Below, piece by piece: positions 35,557 to 44,944 of a stretch of 64,000 bases of DNA. Origin of the DNA: Sphingomonas sp. R-74633 (GTDB lineage: Bacteria; Pseudomonadota; Alphaproteobacteria; Sphingomonadales; Sphingomonadaceae). The stretch covers positions 62,001 through 126,000 of the forward strand of contig NZ_JACCFG010000003.1 in the NCBI RefSeq assembly GCF_013416555.1, read 5' to 3'. Numbering within the stretch: position 1 is the stretch's first letter; each line of letters begins with the position of its first letter. The notes under the pieces are model-generated. The model had not been told where the DNA came from, did not search any database, and was given only the letters and a program-made list of their open reading frames with translations. A program made the translations under genes and the position numbers.

Positions 35557-37818
35557 TTACGCTACGGCGGCTCGCAACGGTGTTGCCACGTTTCCGGTCG
35601 CCTTTGAAAGAGCCGAAATCGCGCAATTGGCCAGTTGGAGCGCCAAAATGGACTCAGCGCCCTGGTTGCGGTTGAGCCCGTGCGGCATCAGCCCGTCGAA
35701 ACAGCCGCCATCCTGCGCGCTAGCCAGCGGCAATTCGAGGTCGTTGCCGCCGAGATACCAGCGATAGGCGCGGGTCGCTTCCTCCATCCAGCGCTCGTCG
35801 CCGGTCGCCTGATGCGCGGCGGCACAAGCCTCCACCGTCGCCTGCGCCTCGAGCGGCTGCTGGTCGAACTGCATCGGCGCGGCATATTCGCGGCCGAAGC
35901 TTTCGGTGCCGACGGCGCGGAAGCGGCCCTCGGGCGAGGTCTGCTGCGCCACGATCCATTCGAGCGTCTCGAGCCCGACACTGGTGAACTCGCTCCGCCC
36001 AAGCGCCACGCCGGCGCGCAGCAGCGCCTCGGGCAACCGGGCATTGTCATAGGCGAGCACGATCTCGAACCAGCTCCACTCGGGCCGGCGGTTGCTGTCG
36101 AGCAGGTCGATCAGCTCCTCACCGAAGCGCGTCAGTATCTCGCGGCTGAGCGTGTGCCCCGGATGCGCATCGAGCATCGCTGCGGCGCCGAGCATCGCAA
36201 AGGCGCGTGCCCGCGGGCTGCCCAGTTCGAGCGCGATCGACGCCGTCGCGTCGAACAATGCCGAGGCCCAGTCGCGATGCTTGAGCGCCCTGGCGTCGCG
36301 CGCCGTCACACCGAGCGCCCAGAGCGCGCGGCCGTTCGAGTCCTCGGACCCGACATCCTCGCACCAGGTGCGGTCGAAGTTCATGAAGTTGCGGAAGCGG
36401 CGCAGGTCCTGGTTCCAGGCATATTGCACGAAGGCGGCATAGACGCTCGTCCACTTGTCGCGCAGCGTCTCGTCGAGATCCTCGATCTTCGACATCAGGA
36501 TCAGCGCGCGGGCATTGTCGTCGATGCAATAGCCGTGGCGGCGATCGGGCACCGAATAGATCGAATGCTGGAGCATGCCGGTCGCGTCGCTCATCCGCTC
36601 GACCGCGGCGATGTCGGGCTTGAGCGGCGACAGTTCCTTGACCGGCCGGGCAAAGCGGCGCGGCTTGGTGGCGATGATACCGGTCAGCGCCGCCATCGCG
36701 GTCTCGGCAAGGCGCGGCCACAGCATCGTGCGACCGCGGGCATAGGCGCGCTCCGCCAGCGCGGTCCGCGCATCCTTGTCGCCGAGCAGCCGGCTGATCT
36801 CGCGGGCAAAGGCGGCGCTGTCATTGAACGGTACCAGCACACCGTGATCGTCGGCGAGGATCTCGGAGGCGTGGATGTACGGCGTCGACACCACCGGCTT
36901 GCCTACCGCCACGGCATAGGAAAGCGTGCCCGAGGTGATCTGCGCGGGGTTCGGATAGGGCGTCGCATAGACGTCGGCCGCCTGGAGGTAATCGAGCAGC
37001 TCGTCCTGCTCGACGAACCCGTCGACGAACGCGACGTTGTTGGGCACGCCCAGCTTTTCGGTGAGCGCCTTGAGCCGCTCGCGATAGGCCTCGCCCTCGC
37101 TCGCGACCAGATTGGGGTGCGTCGCGCCCAGGATCACATAAAGCGCATCGGGACGCTCGGCGGCGATCGCGGGCATCGCCTCGATCATCGTCTCGATGCC
37201 CTTGCTCGGCGCGAGCAGCCCGAAGGTGAGGATCACTTCGCGCCCCTGCCAGCCGAACAGCGGCTTATAGCCCTCGGGATCGGCGAAGGCGCGGTCGGGC
37301 ACGCCGTGCGGGATCATCACGATCTTCTTGTCGTCCGCGCCGTGCACGCGCTTGAGCATCTCACGGCCCTTCTCGGCCATCACGATCACGCGCGAGGCGC
37401 GTCGCAGCAGCGCTTCCATCACGCGGCGCTGATCGGCATTGGGGTTTTCGAGCACAGTGTGCAGCGTCGCGATGACGGGAATCGTGATCCGGTCGAGCAA
37501 CGCGATCAGATATTCGCCGGCCGGGCCGCCATAGATGCCGTACTCATGCTGGATCCACAGCGCCTGAGCGCCCGAAGCCTCGATCTCGCGGGCGGTATCG
37601 AGATAGGCGGCGTGGTCCTGTTCCGGGATCGCGCGGGTGACCGCCGCAGGATAGTCGTAGCGCCCGACATGGTCGTCCATCGCATAGACGTCGACGCGAA
37701 GATCCGGGTAGCGCTGCTTGAGCGCGGCATAGGTATCCGTGGTGTAGGTCGCGAGGCCGCATTTGCGCGGCAGGAAGTTACCGATCAGCGCTATGTGTTG
37801 GACGTTCGGGGCTTTCAT
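35557..37818 (-). CDS. GT4 glycosyltransferase fused to a C-terminal helical (alpha/alpha) barrel-like domain
   Basis: This is a two-part protein of 753 residues. Residues ~1-375 form a GT-B fold glycosyltransferase of family GT4: LIGNFLPRKCGLATYTTDTY at the N-terminus, LTFGLLAPSKGIETMIEA near 200 and a nucleotide-sugar region PNPAQITSGTLSYAVAVGKP near 300. Residues ~385-750 are Ala/Trp/Tyr-rich paired helices (GYCIDDNARALILMSK, EWSWFEIVLAYDNARLPEAL) resembling a glycosidase-type (alpha/alpha)6 barrel. The following GH130 gene probably acts on the same product, perhaps a mannoside made from GDP-mannose. The donor, acceptor and role of the C-terminal domain are inferences. Confidence 0.8.
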   Translation of the reverse strand: MKAPNVQHIALIGNFLPRKCGLATYTTDTYAALKQRYPDLRVDVYAMDDHVGRYDYPAAVTRAIPEQDHAAYLDTAREIEASGAQALWIQHEYGIYGGPAGEYLIALLDRITIPVIATLHTVLENPNADQRRVMEALLRRASRVIVMAEKGREMLKRVHGADDKKIVMIPHGVPDRAFADPEGYKPLFGWQGREVILTFGLLAPSKGIETMIEAMPAIAAERPDALYVILGATHPNLVASEGEAYRERLKALTEKLGVPNNVAFVDGFVEQDELLDYLQAADVYATPYPNPAQITSGTLSYAVAVGKPVVSTPYIHASEILADDHGVLVPFNDSAAFAREISRLLGDKDARTALAERAYARGRTMLWPRLAETAMAALTGIIATKPRRFARPVKELSPLKPDIAAVERMSDATGMLQHSIYSVPDRRHGYCIDDNARALILMSKIEDLDETLRDKWTSVYAAFVQYAWNQDLRRFRNFMNFDRTWCEDVGSEDSNGRALWALGVTARDARALKHRDWASALFDATASIALELGSPRARAFAMLGAAAMLDAHPGHTLSREILTRFGEELIDLLDSNRRPEWSWFEIVLAYDNARLPEALLRAGVALGRSEFTSVGLETLEWIVAQQTSPEGRFRAVGTESFGREYAAPMQFDQQPLEAQATVEACAAAHQATGDERWMEEATRAYRWYLGGNDLELPLASAQDGGCFDGLMPHGLNRNQGAESILALQLANCAISALSKATGNVATPLRAAVA

Positions 37819-37963
37819 GGCGCCGATCTTTCCTTTCGCTGCCGCAATACTCTATTGCGTGGGTGACTCCGCTCGTCTCTCCAAACTCACTGATTTCAAT
37901 ATGGTTTCATCATGGTGCAATGCAACATGATTCGACTCGGACGACTCGTTGTAAATCTGGCGT

Positions 37964-38419
37964 TCAGCCGCGCCCGCGATATCCCGCGACCCCCTGATCG
38001 GGTACCCAGACACCTTCGGGCGGCGCACCGGACTGCCAGAAGACGTCGATCGGGATGCCGCCGCGCGGATACCAATAGCCGCCGATCCGGAGCCATTCGG
38101 GCTGCATCTCGTCGAACAGCCGCTGGCCGATGCCAACCGTGCAATCCTCATGGAAGGCGCCGTGGTTGCGGAACGAACCGAGGAACAGCTTGAGCGACTT
38201 GGATTCGACGATCGTATCGCCCGGCACATAGTCGATCACCAGATGCGCGAAGTCCGGCTGGCCGGTGATCGGGCAGAGCGAGGTGAACTCAGGCGCCGCG
38301 AAGCGGATGAGGTAGCGCGTGCCCTTGCGGGGGTTGGGCACATAGTCGAGCTCAGCCTCTTCCGGTGTGGCGGGAAGGGTCGAGGTTTTTCCGAGATGCT
38401 TGGCGTCCATTCGCGCCAT
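37964..38419 (-). CDS. queF: NADPH-dependent 7-cyano-7-deazaguanine reductase, type I QueF
   Basis: QueF reduces preQ0 to preQ1 in queuosine synthesis. The 151-residue protein has the catalytic Cys in [15 protein letters not shown] and the family signature [21 protein letters not shown], with [15 protein letters not shown] near the C-terminus. Its length fits the short, unimodular type. An alternative ATG three codons downstream (38410) is possible; neither has a clear ribosome-binding site. It is divergent from the sulfurtransferase gene. No preQ1 riboswitch was recognised upstream. Confidence 0.95.
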   Translation of the reverse strand: MARMDAKHLGKTSTLPATPEEAELDYVPNPRKGTRYLIRFAAPEFTSLCPITGQPDFAHLVIDYVPGDTIVESKSLKLFLGSFRNHGAFHEDCTVGIGQRLFDEMQPEWLRIGGYWYPRGGIPIDVFWQSGAPPEGVWVPDQGVAGYRGRG

Positions 38420-38464
38420 GTAGGCATTTGCGATGCGCTTTGCATCCTCCTAGGACACACAGCC

Positions 38465-39289
38465 ATGGACGCGCTCGTAACGACCGATTGGCTCGCCGGC
38501 GCCGGGCACGTGCTCGTGCTCGACGCGACCTACACTTCGACGATCCCCGGATCGCCGCCGCGCGACCCGCGCGCCGAGTTCGAGGCCGAGCATATCGCCG
38601 GCGCGCGCTATCTCGATCTCGATTCGCTGGTCGATGACTCCAGCCCGCTCCCCTCGACCGTGCCGACCGTCGCGGTGATCGCCGAGCGACTGCGCCAATT
38701 GGGTGCGGATACCGAGACGCCGATCGTGCTCTACGACAATGGTCCTCACCACACCTCGTGCCGCGCATGGTGGGTGCTGCGGCTCGCCGGCGTCGATGTC
38801 GCGCTGCTCGATGGCGGCATGGCCAAGTGGAAGGCCGAAGGGCGCCTCTGCGACAATGGCCCGCACCAGGCCGAGCCGGGCAGCTTCGAACCGCGCGCGC
38901 CCAAGTCCCGCGTCCGCACGCTCGACCAGATGAAGGCCGAGACCGGCCAGATCGCCGATGCCCGATCCGCCGCGCGCTTCACCGGCGCGGAAGCCGACCC
39001 GCGCGCCGAAGTCGCCGCCGGCCATATCCCGGGCTCGCGCAGCGTTCCCTATCCGAAATTCTTCAACCCCGACGGCACCTGGAAGCACCCCGACCATATC
39101 CGCGCGGTGTTCGAGGAAAGCGGCATCGACCTCGGCCAGCCTTTGGTCACCACCTGCGGATCGGGCATCACCGCCGCGATCCTCGCGTTCGGCGCGCATC
39201 TGCTCGACAATGAAGCCGCGCTCTATGACGGCAGCTGGACCGAATGGGGTAGCCGTCCGGAGACCGCCAAGGCATTGGGCCCGGCATGA
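38465..39289 (+). CDS. sseA: Thiosulfate/3-mercaptopyruvate sulfurtransferase
   Basis: This tandem-rhodanese enzyme (274 aa) moves sulfane sulfur from 3-mercaptopyruvate or thiosulfate to an acceptor. The N-terminal inactive rhodanese domain includes EHIAGARYLDLDSLVD; the C-terminal domain carries the active-site loop VTTCGSGITAA with the catalytic Cys near residue 222. CGSG followed by I/V-T fits the mercaptopyruvate subgroup. The ATG at 38465 matches the family N-terminus; the frame continues upstream antisense to queF without support. It overlaps the next gene (ATGA), forming a sulfur-metabolism pair with cystathionine beta-lyase. Confidence 0.9.
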   Translation: MDALVTTDWLAGAGHVLVLDATYTSTIPGSPPRDPRAEFEAEHIAGARYLDLDSLVDDSSPLPSTVPTVAVIAERLRQLGADTETPIVLYDNGPHHTSCRAWWVLRLAGVDVALLDGGMAKWKAEGRLCDNGPHQAEPGSFEPRAPKSRVRTLDQMKAETGQIADARSAARFTGAEADPRAEVAAGHIPGSRSVPYPKFFNPDGTWKHPDHIRAVFEESGIDLGQPLVTTCGSGITAAILAFGAHLLDNEAALYDGSWTEWGSRPETAKALGPA

Positions 39290-40485
39290 GCGATACTTCC
39301 GACAAGCCGAAGCAGGACAAGACCAGGGTCGTTACCGCGGGCCGGCGCAAGGAATGGACGCAGGGCATCGTCAACCCGCCGGTATGGCGCGCCTCGACGA
39401 TCCTCTATGACAATGTCGCGCATCTGCGCGCGAGCGGCGCGGCGGACACGCACCATCGCCTGTTCTACGGTCGCCGCGGCACGCCGACCCAATGGTCGCT
39501 CGCCGATGCGCTGACCGAGCTCGAGCCGGGCGCCGAGGCGACCCTGCTCTACCCCTCGGGTGTCGCGGCGATCGCCACCACTTTGCTTGCCTTGCTGTCG
39601 CCCGGCGATCATCTGCTGATACCCGACAGCACCTATGACCCCACCCGCAACCTCGCCAATGGCATGCTCAAGCGGATGGGCATAGAGACGACCTATTACG
39701 ACCCGCTGATCGGCGACGGCATCGCGGCACTGTGCCAGCCCAATACCAAGGTGATCTTCCTCGAAAGCCCGGGCAGCCTGACCTTCGAAGTGCAGGACGT
39801 GCCGGCGATCGTCGCGGTGGCGAAAGACCGCGGCATCGCCACCGTGCTCGACAATACCTGGGCGACGCCCCTGCTCTTCCCGGCGATCGAGCTTGGGATC
39901 GACTACACGATCCTCGCCGCAACCAAGTACATCGTCGGCCATTCCGACGTGATGCTGGGATCGGTCACCGCAGCTGAGGGCAAATATCAGGCGCTGCGCG
40001 CGGCGACCTATCAGCTCGGCCAGACCGCGAGCCCCGACGATGCCTGGCTCGGCGCCCGCGGCCTCCGGACAATGGCGATCCGCCTCGATCAGCATGGCCG
40101 CGCGGCGCTCAAGATCGCCGAATGGCTCAAGACCCGCCCCGAAGTGGCGCGGGTGCTTCACCCGGCGCTGCCCGATTGCCCGGGGCACGAGATCTTCCAC
40201 CGCGACTTCAAGGGTCCCGCCGGCCTGTTCTCCTTCGTGCTCAACGGCGGCGACGAAAAGGCGCGCGCCGCGCTGATCGATGCGCTCGACTATTTCGGCA
40301 TCGGCTATAGCTGGGGCGGGTTCGAGAGCCTGGCGATCCCGGTCGATCCCGAACGCTATCGTACCGCGACCAAATGGGAGGCCGAAGGCCCCGCCATTCG
40401 CCTCCAGATCGGGCTTGAGGATGCGGACGACCTGATCGCCGATCTCGAACGCGGTCTCGCCGCATTTCGGGAAGCACGGGGATGA
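39286..40485 (+). CDS. metC: Cystathionine beta-lyase
   Basis: This PLP-dependent trans-sulfuration enzyme (399 aa) converts cystathionine to homocysteine, pyruvate and ammonia. Family features include VNPPVWRASTILYDNV, YGRRGTPTQWSLADAL, the PLP-lysine segment AATKYIVGHSDVMLG near residue 212 and LDNTWATPLLFPAIELGID. It is coupled to the sulfurtransferase gene upstream (ATGA) and to the MscS gene downstream (ATGA). Cystathionine gamma-lyases are close relatives, but the W-x-x-G-G-F-E-S-L segment near the C-terminus favours the beta-lyase. Confidence 0.9.
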   Translation: MSDTSDKPKQDKTRVVTAGRRKEWTQGIVNPPVWRASTILYDNVAHLRASGAADTHHRLFYGRRGTPTQWSLADALTELEPGAEATLLYPSGVAAIATTLLALLSPGDHLLIPDSTYDPTRNLANGMLKRMGIETTYYDPLIGDGIAALCQPNTKVIFLESPGSLTFEVQDVPAIVAVAKDRGIATVLDNTWATPLLFPAIELGIDYTILAATKYIVGHSDVMLGSVTAAEGKYQALRAATYQLGQTASPDDAWLGARGLRTMAIRLDQHGRAALKIAEWLKTRPEVARVLHPALPDCPGHEIFHRDFKGPAGLFSFVLNGGDEKARAALIDALDYFGIGYSWGGFESLAIPVDPERYRTATKWEAEGPAIRLQIGLEDADDLIADLERGLAAFREARG

Positions 40486-41753
40486 TGCAGCGTTTCGGTG
40501 ACTGGCTGGCAGGGCACAACCTCCCCTCGCCGCCCGAGCTCACCGAAGCGGGCATCGCCGTCGCGCTCGCTGCCGTCGCCGTCGCGTTGGGCTGGCTGGC
40601 CGGGCGCAAGCTCGGCCCGCGCATCGCCGATTTCTGGATGCGCGACATCGAGCACGGCCAGCTGTTCAGTGGCCGGATCTGCGAGATCGTTCGCCACGGC
40701 ACCACCGCGCTGCTGCTCGCCATCCTGCTCAACGCGTGGAACTGGCACCCGCTTTCCGAGCTGCTCCTCGGCTTCGTCACCGGCATCGCCGTCGCCCGCG
40801 TCACCGTGGCGATATTGCGCGGCCTCGGCATTCCCCGCTCGATCGCCTGGGCGGCGGGCACGCTCGCCTTCGCCGCGATCTTCAGCCACGCGATCGGCGG
40901 GTTCGAGGCGACGCGCCAGACGCTCGACCGCGTCGGCATCGAGATCGGCCAGCGCCGACTCACGCTACTCACCCTCGTCACGATCGGCCTGACGATCCTC
41001 GCGCTGATGGCCGGCGTGCGGCTGGTCAACCGGATCCTGGCGCAGTGGATCAAAGGCGTGCGCGGGTTCGATCCCACGCAGAAGCTGCTCTTCCAGAAGC
41101 TGGCGAGCATCGCCGCCGTGGTCGCCGCCTTTTTCATCGGCATCGACCTGCTCAAGATCGACCTGACCGCCTTCACCGTCTTTTCGGGCGCCTTCGGCCT
41201 CGCCATCGGCTTCGGCCTGCAGAAGACGATCGGCAATCTGATCGCCGGAATCATCCTGCTGATGGACCGCTCGATCAAGCCGGGCGACGTGATCGTGGTC
41301 GGGGACAGCTTCGGCTGGGTGAACAAGATCGGCGTCCGCGCGGTCAGCGTCGTCACGCGCGACGGCAAGGAGCATCTGATTCCGAACGAGAATCTGATGA
41401 CGCAGGAGGTGGAGAACTGGTCCTACACCGATCGCAACGTCCGCGTGCGCATCCCCGTGACCGTCTCCTATGATTGCGATCTCAAGGTCGCGCAGGCGCT
41501 GATGCTGCGCGCCGCCAAGGAAAGCCCGCGCGCGCTCAACAACCCGCCGACCAATGTCCGCCTCTCGGCCTTTGGCGAGAATGGCGTCGAGCATGAGATC
41601 CTCACTTGGATCAGCGATCCCGAAAGCGGCGTCGGCAATGTGAAAAGCGACGTGCTCAACCGGCTGTGGCTGCTGTTCCAGGAGCACGGCATCACGCTGG
41701 CGGTGCCGCAGCGCGAAGTGCGCGTCACCCAGCGCGAACCGAAGCACGACTAG
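40482..41753 (+). CDS. MscS-family mechanosensitive ion channel
   Basis: This inner-membrane small-conductance mechanosensitive channel (423 aa) has about five membrane helices. The pore-lining helix and beta domain are clear: FGLAIGFGLQKTIGNLIAG near residue 240, then IKPGDVIVVGDSFGWVNKIG and HLIPNENLMTQEVENWSY. The C-terminal alpha/beta region ends with LAVPQREVRV. Its start overlaps the stop of the cystathionine beta-lyase gene, a transcriptional rather than functional link. Confidence 0.93.
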   Translation: MMQRFGDWLAGHNLPSPPELTEAGIAVALAAVAVALGWLAGRKLGPRIADFWMRDIEHGQLFSGRICEIVRHGTTALLLAILLNAWNWHPLSELLLGFVTGIAVARVTVAILRGLGIPRSIAWAAGTLAFAAIFSHAIGGFEATRQTLDRVGIEIGQRRLTLLTLVTIGLTILALMAGVRLVNRILAQWIKGVRGFDPTQKLLFQKLASIAAVVAAFFIGIDLLKIDLTAFTVFSGAFGLAIGFGLQKTIGNLIAGIILLMDRSIKPGDVIVVGDSFGWVNKIGVRAVSVVTRDGKEHLIPNENLMTQEVENWSYTDRNVRVRIPVTVSYDCDLKVAQALMLRAAKESPRALNNPPTNVRLSAFGENGVEHEILTWISDPESGVGNVKSDVLNRLWLLFQEHGITLAVPQREVRVTQREPKHD

Positions 41754-42020
41754 GCCGTGACGCTTGCAATGTTGGATTTCGTCTGTTTGGCTTTCGCGGT
41801 CGGATTTGCCGCCGATCGCTCTTTGAATCTGTTGGGAAAATAGGATCCCGCTCGCGCAAGAAAATTGCGAGATGCGCGCCGTTTGCCCGAACAGTGTCAA
41901 GCTAAGCGCCGCAAAAACCGGCTTTCAGCGTGTACTTCATGTTCTTTGCACGCCGCCATCGAGTCGCGCTGTAGGACGAGGCCATTGCCCTAAGCGGGGC
42001 GGACTCCCTATCTGGGGGCC
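41754..42020. other. Intergenic region with no recognised feature
   Basis: These 267 bp between the MscS and FemAB-like genes hold no recognisable gene, RNA or repeat. Part of it (about 41815-41870) is AT-richer than its surroundings and may include the promoter of the downstream gene. Confidence 0.4.
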
Positions 42021-43160
42021 GTGCCTGCCTCTCCCGTGACCGCCCGCATCGCCAACGGCGTCGCCTCGATCCTGCCAGGCGACTGGGATGCGTGCACCGA
42101 TGGCCGCAATCCCTTTGTCAGCCACGCCTTCCTGTCGATCCTCGAGCGCTCCGGCTCGGTCAGTGCGCGCGCCGGCTGGCAGTCGCTGCCGATTGTGATC
42201 GACGATGCCGATGGCCGCCCCGCCGCGATCGCGCCTGCCTATGCCAAGAGCCACAGCCAGGGCGAATATGTCTTCGATCACGCCTGGGCCGATGCCTGGG
42301 AGCAGGCGGGCGGGCAATATTATCCCAAGCTCCAGGTCGCCGTACCCTTCACCCCCGTGCCCGGCCCGCGCCTGCTGCTGCGCGATGGCGCGACGGCGCC
42401 CGCGCTGATCGCCGGGATCGAGGCGGTGGCCGAGCAGAACCGGCTGTCCTCGGCGCACGTCACCTTCCTCGACGACCACCAGCTGTCCCTGTTCGAGCAG
42501 GCCGGCTGGCTGATCCGCGCCGGCACCCAGTTCCACTGGGCGAATGAAGGCTATGCGGCGTTCGACGAATTCCTCGGCGCGCTCGCCAGCCGCAAGCGCA
42601 AGGCGATCCGCAAGGAACGCGCCGCCGCGGTCGAGGGGCTGACGATCCGCCACCTGACCGGCAACGCGATCACCGAGGCGCATTGGGACGCCTTCTGGGC
42701 CTTCTACCAGGACACCGGCAGCCGCAAATGGGGCCGCCCCTATCTCAGCCGGCTGTTCTTCTCGCTGCTCGGGCAGGAAATGGCCGAGCAGGTGTTGCTG
42801 ATCTTCGCCGAGCGCGACGGCGTGCCGATCGCCGGGGCGCTCAACCTGATCGGCGCCGATGCGCTTTATGGCCGCTATTGGGGCTGCACCGAGGAAGTGC
42901 CCTTCCTCCATTTCGAGCTCTGCTATTACCAGGCGATCGACGCCGCGATCGAACGGGGCCTCAAGCGTGTCGAGGCCGGCGCGCAGGGGGAACACAAGCT
43001 GGCGCGCGGCTATGCGCCGGTCACGACCTGGTCGGCGCACTATCTTCCCGATCCGGGCTTCCGCCGCGCCGTCGCCGACTATCTCGAGCGCGAGCGCGAG
43101 GCGGTCGCGCAGGAACAGGAATATCTCGGCGAGCTGACGCCCTTCCGCCGCGGCGGTTAG
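42021..43160 (+). CDS. FemAB/GNAT-like acyltransferase (peptidogalycan biosynthesis-type, DUF482)
   Basis: The 379-residue protein belongs to the GNAT-related PF04339 family. Typical segments are NPFVSHAFLSILERSGSV near residue 30, QYYPKLQVAVPFTPVPGPR near 100, QFHWANEGYAAFDEFLGAL near 170, SRKRKAIRKER, and EVPFLHFELCYYQAIDAAI near 300 followed by GAQGEHKLARGYAP. The biochemical role of the family is not established; a link to cell-wall or lipid acylation has been suggested from its FemAB-like fold. The start is GTG. Its 3' end overlaps the minus-strand membrane protein gene by 4 bp. Confidence 0.87.
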   Translation: MPASPVTARIANGVASILPGDWDACTDGRNPFVSHAFLSILERSGSVSARAGWQSLPIVIDDADGRPAAIAPAYAKSHSQGEYVFDHAWADAWEQAGGQYYPKLQVAVPFTPVPGPRLLLRDGATAPALIAGIEAVAEQNRLSSAHVTFLDDHQLSLFEQAGWLIRAGTQFHWANEGYAAFDEFLGALASRKRKAIRKERAAAVEGLTIRHLTGNAITEAHWDAFWAFYQDTGSRKWGRPYLSRLFFSLLGQEMAEQVLLIFAERDGVPIAGALNLIGADALYGRYWGCTEEVPFLHFELCYYQAIDAAIERGLKRVEAGAQGEHKLARGYAPVTTWSAHYLPDPGFRRAVADYLEREREAVAQEQEYLGELTPFRRGG

Positions 43161-44935
43161 TGGTGGCGCCTGCGCTTGTGCTTCGTCGGGGTCGGTGACG
43201 GCGTCGGGCTCGGCGACGCAATCGGCACCGGCGATTCGATCGGCTCGGGCACCGGGCTCGCCTCGGGATCGGGCAGGCTCGAGCCACCCTGGTGCCCTTC
43301 GCGCAGGATGATGTCGCGCTCCCAGCGCGGGATCGGCAGCTCGCCCGGCTCGATCACCGGCGCCGGGACATTATGGTCGATCTTGAACAGCGCGCTCGCG
43401 CCGTCGCGCCATAGCGGGATCAGCCCCTGTTCGAAGCGCGGATTGTACGCCGGCGGCTCGATCATCCAGACATAGTCGAAGGCGTCGCGCGGGAAGCGCA
43501 CGAGCGCCCAGGCAACCGGGCGCCAATATTCGCGCGGGCACTGCACGTCGGTGACGATCTGCGAGGGGTCGTGGGCGAAGCGCTTGGCGGCCTCGTAGCG
43601 CACGGTGAGCAGCTGGCCGCCAGCCATCGACCATTGATCGTTGGTATAGGCGAGCTTACGCTCCAGCGCGAGCGCGGGGACGTGCTGGAGGCGGGTCTGC
43701 TTCCACTCGTAGCGGCAGGTCTCGCCGACAAAGGTGATCAGCCGCGCGCCCTGCGGCAGGTGATCGAGCGCCTTGAGCTCACGATCATAGGTGCCGCTGT
43801 AGAGCGCGAAGCTCCACGTCGTCGCGGCGATGCGCACGCAGAAGAACGCCATGCCGAGCGCCGCCATCGTCGCCGCGCCGCGGATCGACAGGCCGGGCTT
43901 GGGCCGGATCGCGAGGATGCCGATCGCCAGCAGGAACGGCACCAGCCGCATATCGGCATAGGCCGATCCGAACACGACGCGCGGCAGGAAGATGTAGACG
44001 AGCGTCAGGAAGATGCCCGACAGCGCCAGGTTGCGCGAATATTGGATGTTCGGGTCGCGCACCGCCTTGAACAGCAGCAGGAACAGCACGCCCACCGAAG
44101 CCAGGTCGAACAGCTGCCAGCGATCGCGGAACACCTGGGTGATCCACAGCATCTTGGCGCGCCAGTTGAACATGTCGAAGGTCTGGCCCGAGACATGGTC
44201 GCCCGAGCGCCACAGCACCATCATCACCGCGGGCGGCGCGAGCACGATGCACTGCAGGCCGGCATAGAACCAGGGAAGGACCCAGCCGCCCCAGATGTCC
44301 TGCTTCCAGTGGACGTGCGGATTGCGGCGCAGGTCGTGCTGGCGGATCAGTTCGGCCGAGAAGGCAAGGATGCCGAGCAGGCCCCAGCCATAGGTATGGC
44401 AGATCCAGATCAGCACCGAGATCGGCACGAACACCAGCGTCCGGAACATGGTCTTGCCCAGCCGCGCCAGCCGCAGCCACCAGCCGAAGGCGAGCAGCGC
44501 GAACGCCATCGACAGCGCGAAATTGACGAAGCCGAAATGGAAGGGGAAGGCATAGGCGAGCGGCAGGGCGATCAGCGCGGTCGCCGGAATCTTGCCGTGC
44601 ACTTCGCGGGCGATCCACAACATCCCCGCCACGGTCATGGCGGGGATCGAGATCACCACCAGCTTCACTGCCAGCTCGAGCCCGAAGATATAATGGAGCG
44701 GGATGACGAGCAGGTCGACACCCAGATTGCCCATCAGGCTCCAGCGGAAATCGTACCACTGCTGGAGGAAGGGATATTGGTCATAGGTGAACTGGACGCG
44801 GTAGCGCCCCATGTGCCCGGGCAGATCGACCAGCGGCGGGATCTGCGGCCAGAGCAGCGGAATGATGGCAATGAAGGTGCAGAGCGCCACGAACCATCGT
44901 GTCTGCCACCAATGCAACGCGTCGCCCCTGTCCAT
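43157..44935 (-). CDS. Large polytopic membrane protein, GT-C-like paralogue A
   Basis: I do not recognise a named family. The 592-residue protein has about 10-12 membrane helices in residues 12-370, then a soluble C-terminal domain (about 375-520) with GARLITFVGETCRYEW and AYTNDQWSMAGGQLLTV, and a 60-residue tail rich in Pro and Ser ending in repeated PSPTP and a basic KHKRRRHH. The N-terminal first loop has PPLVDLPGHMGRY. It is a clear paralogue of the next gene upstream, with the same loop and C-terminal motifs but an extra tail. The layout resembles GT-C glycosyltransferases (membrane body with a soluble C-terminal domain), but no donor-binding motif is certain. It is the last gene of a minus-strand run. 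Confidence 0.7.
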   Translation of the reverse strand: MDRGDALHWWQTRWFVALCTFIAIIPLLWPQIPPLVDLPGHMGRYRVQFTYDQYPFLQQWYDFRWSLMGNLGVDLLVIPLHYIFGLELAVKLVVISIPAMTVAGMLWIAREVHGKIPATALIALPLAYAFPFHFGFVNFALSMAFALLAFGWWLRLARLGKTMFRTLVFVPISVLIWICHTYGWGLLGILAFSAELIRQHDLRRNPHVHWKQDIWGGWVLPWFYAGLQCIVLAPPAVMMVLWRSGDHVSGQTFDMFNWRAKMLWITQVFRDRWQLFDLASVGVLFLLLFKAVRDPNIQYSRNLALSGIFLTLVYIFLPRVVFGSAYADMRLVPFLLAIGILAIRPKPGLSIRGAATMAALGMAFFCVRIAATTWSFALYSGTYDRELKALDHLPQGARLITFVGETCRYEWKQTRLQHVPALALERKLAYTNDQWSMAGGQLLTVRYEAAKRFAHDPSQIVTDVQCPREYWRPVAWALVRFPRDAFDYVWMIEPPAYNPRFEQGLIPLWRDGASALFKIDHNVPAPVIEPGELPIPRWERDIILREGHQGGSSLPDPEASPVPEPIESPVPIASPSPTPSPTPTKHKRRRHH

Positions 44936-44944
44936 CCCGGCCTT

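Noticed and set aside
38420..38464. preQ1 riboswitch upstream of queF
   Set aside because: The 45-bp gap is too short and has no recognisable preQ1 aptamer sequence.
41754..42020. tRNA or small RNA gene in the 267-bp gap
   Set aside because: No cloverleaf pairing or T-loop sequence was seen and no terminator hairpin is present.
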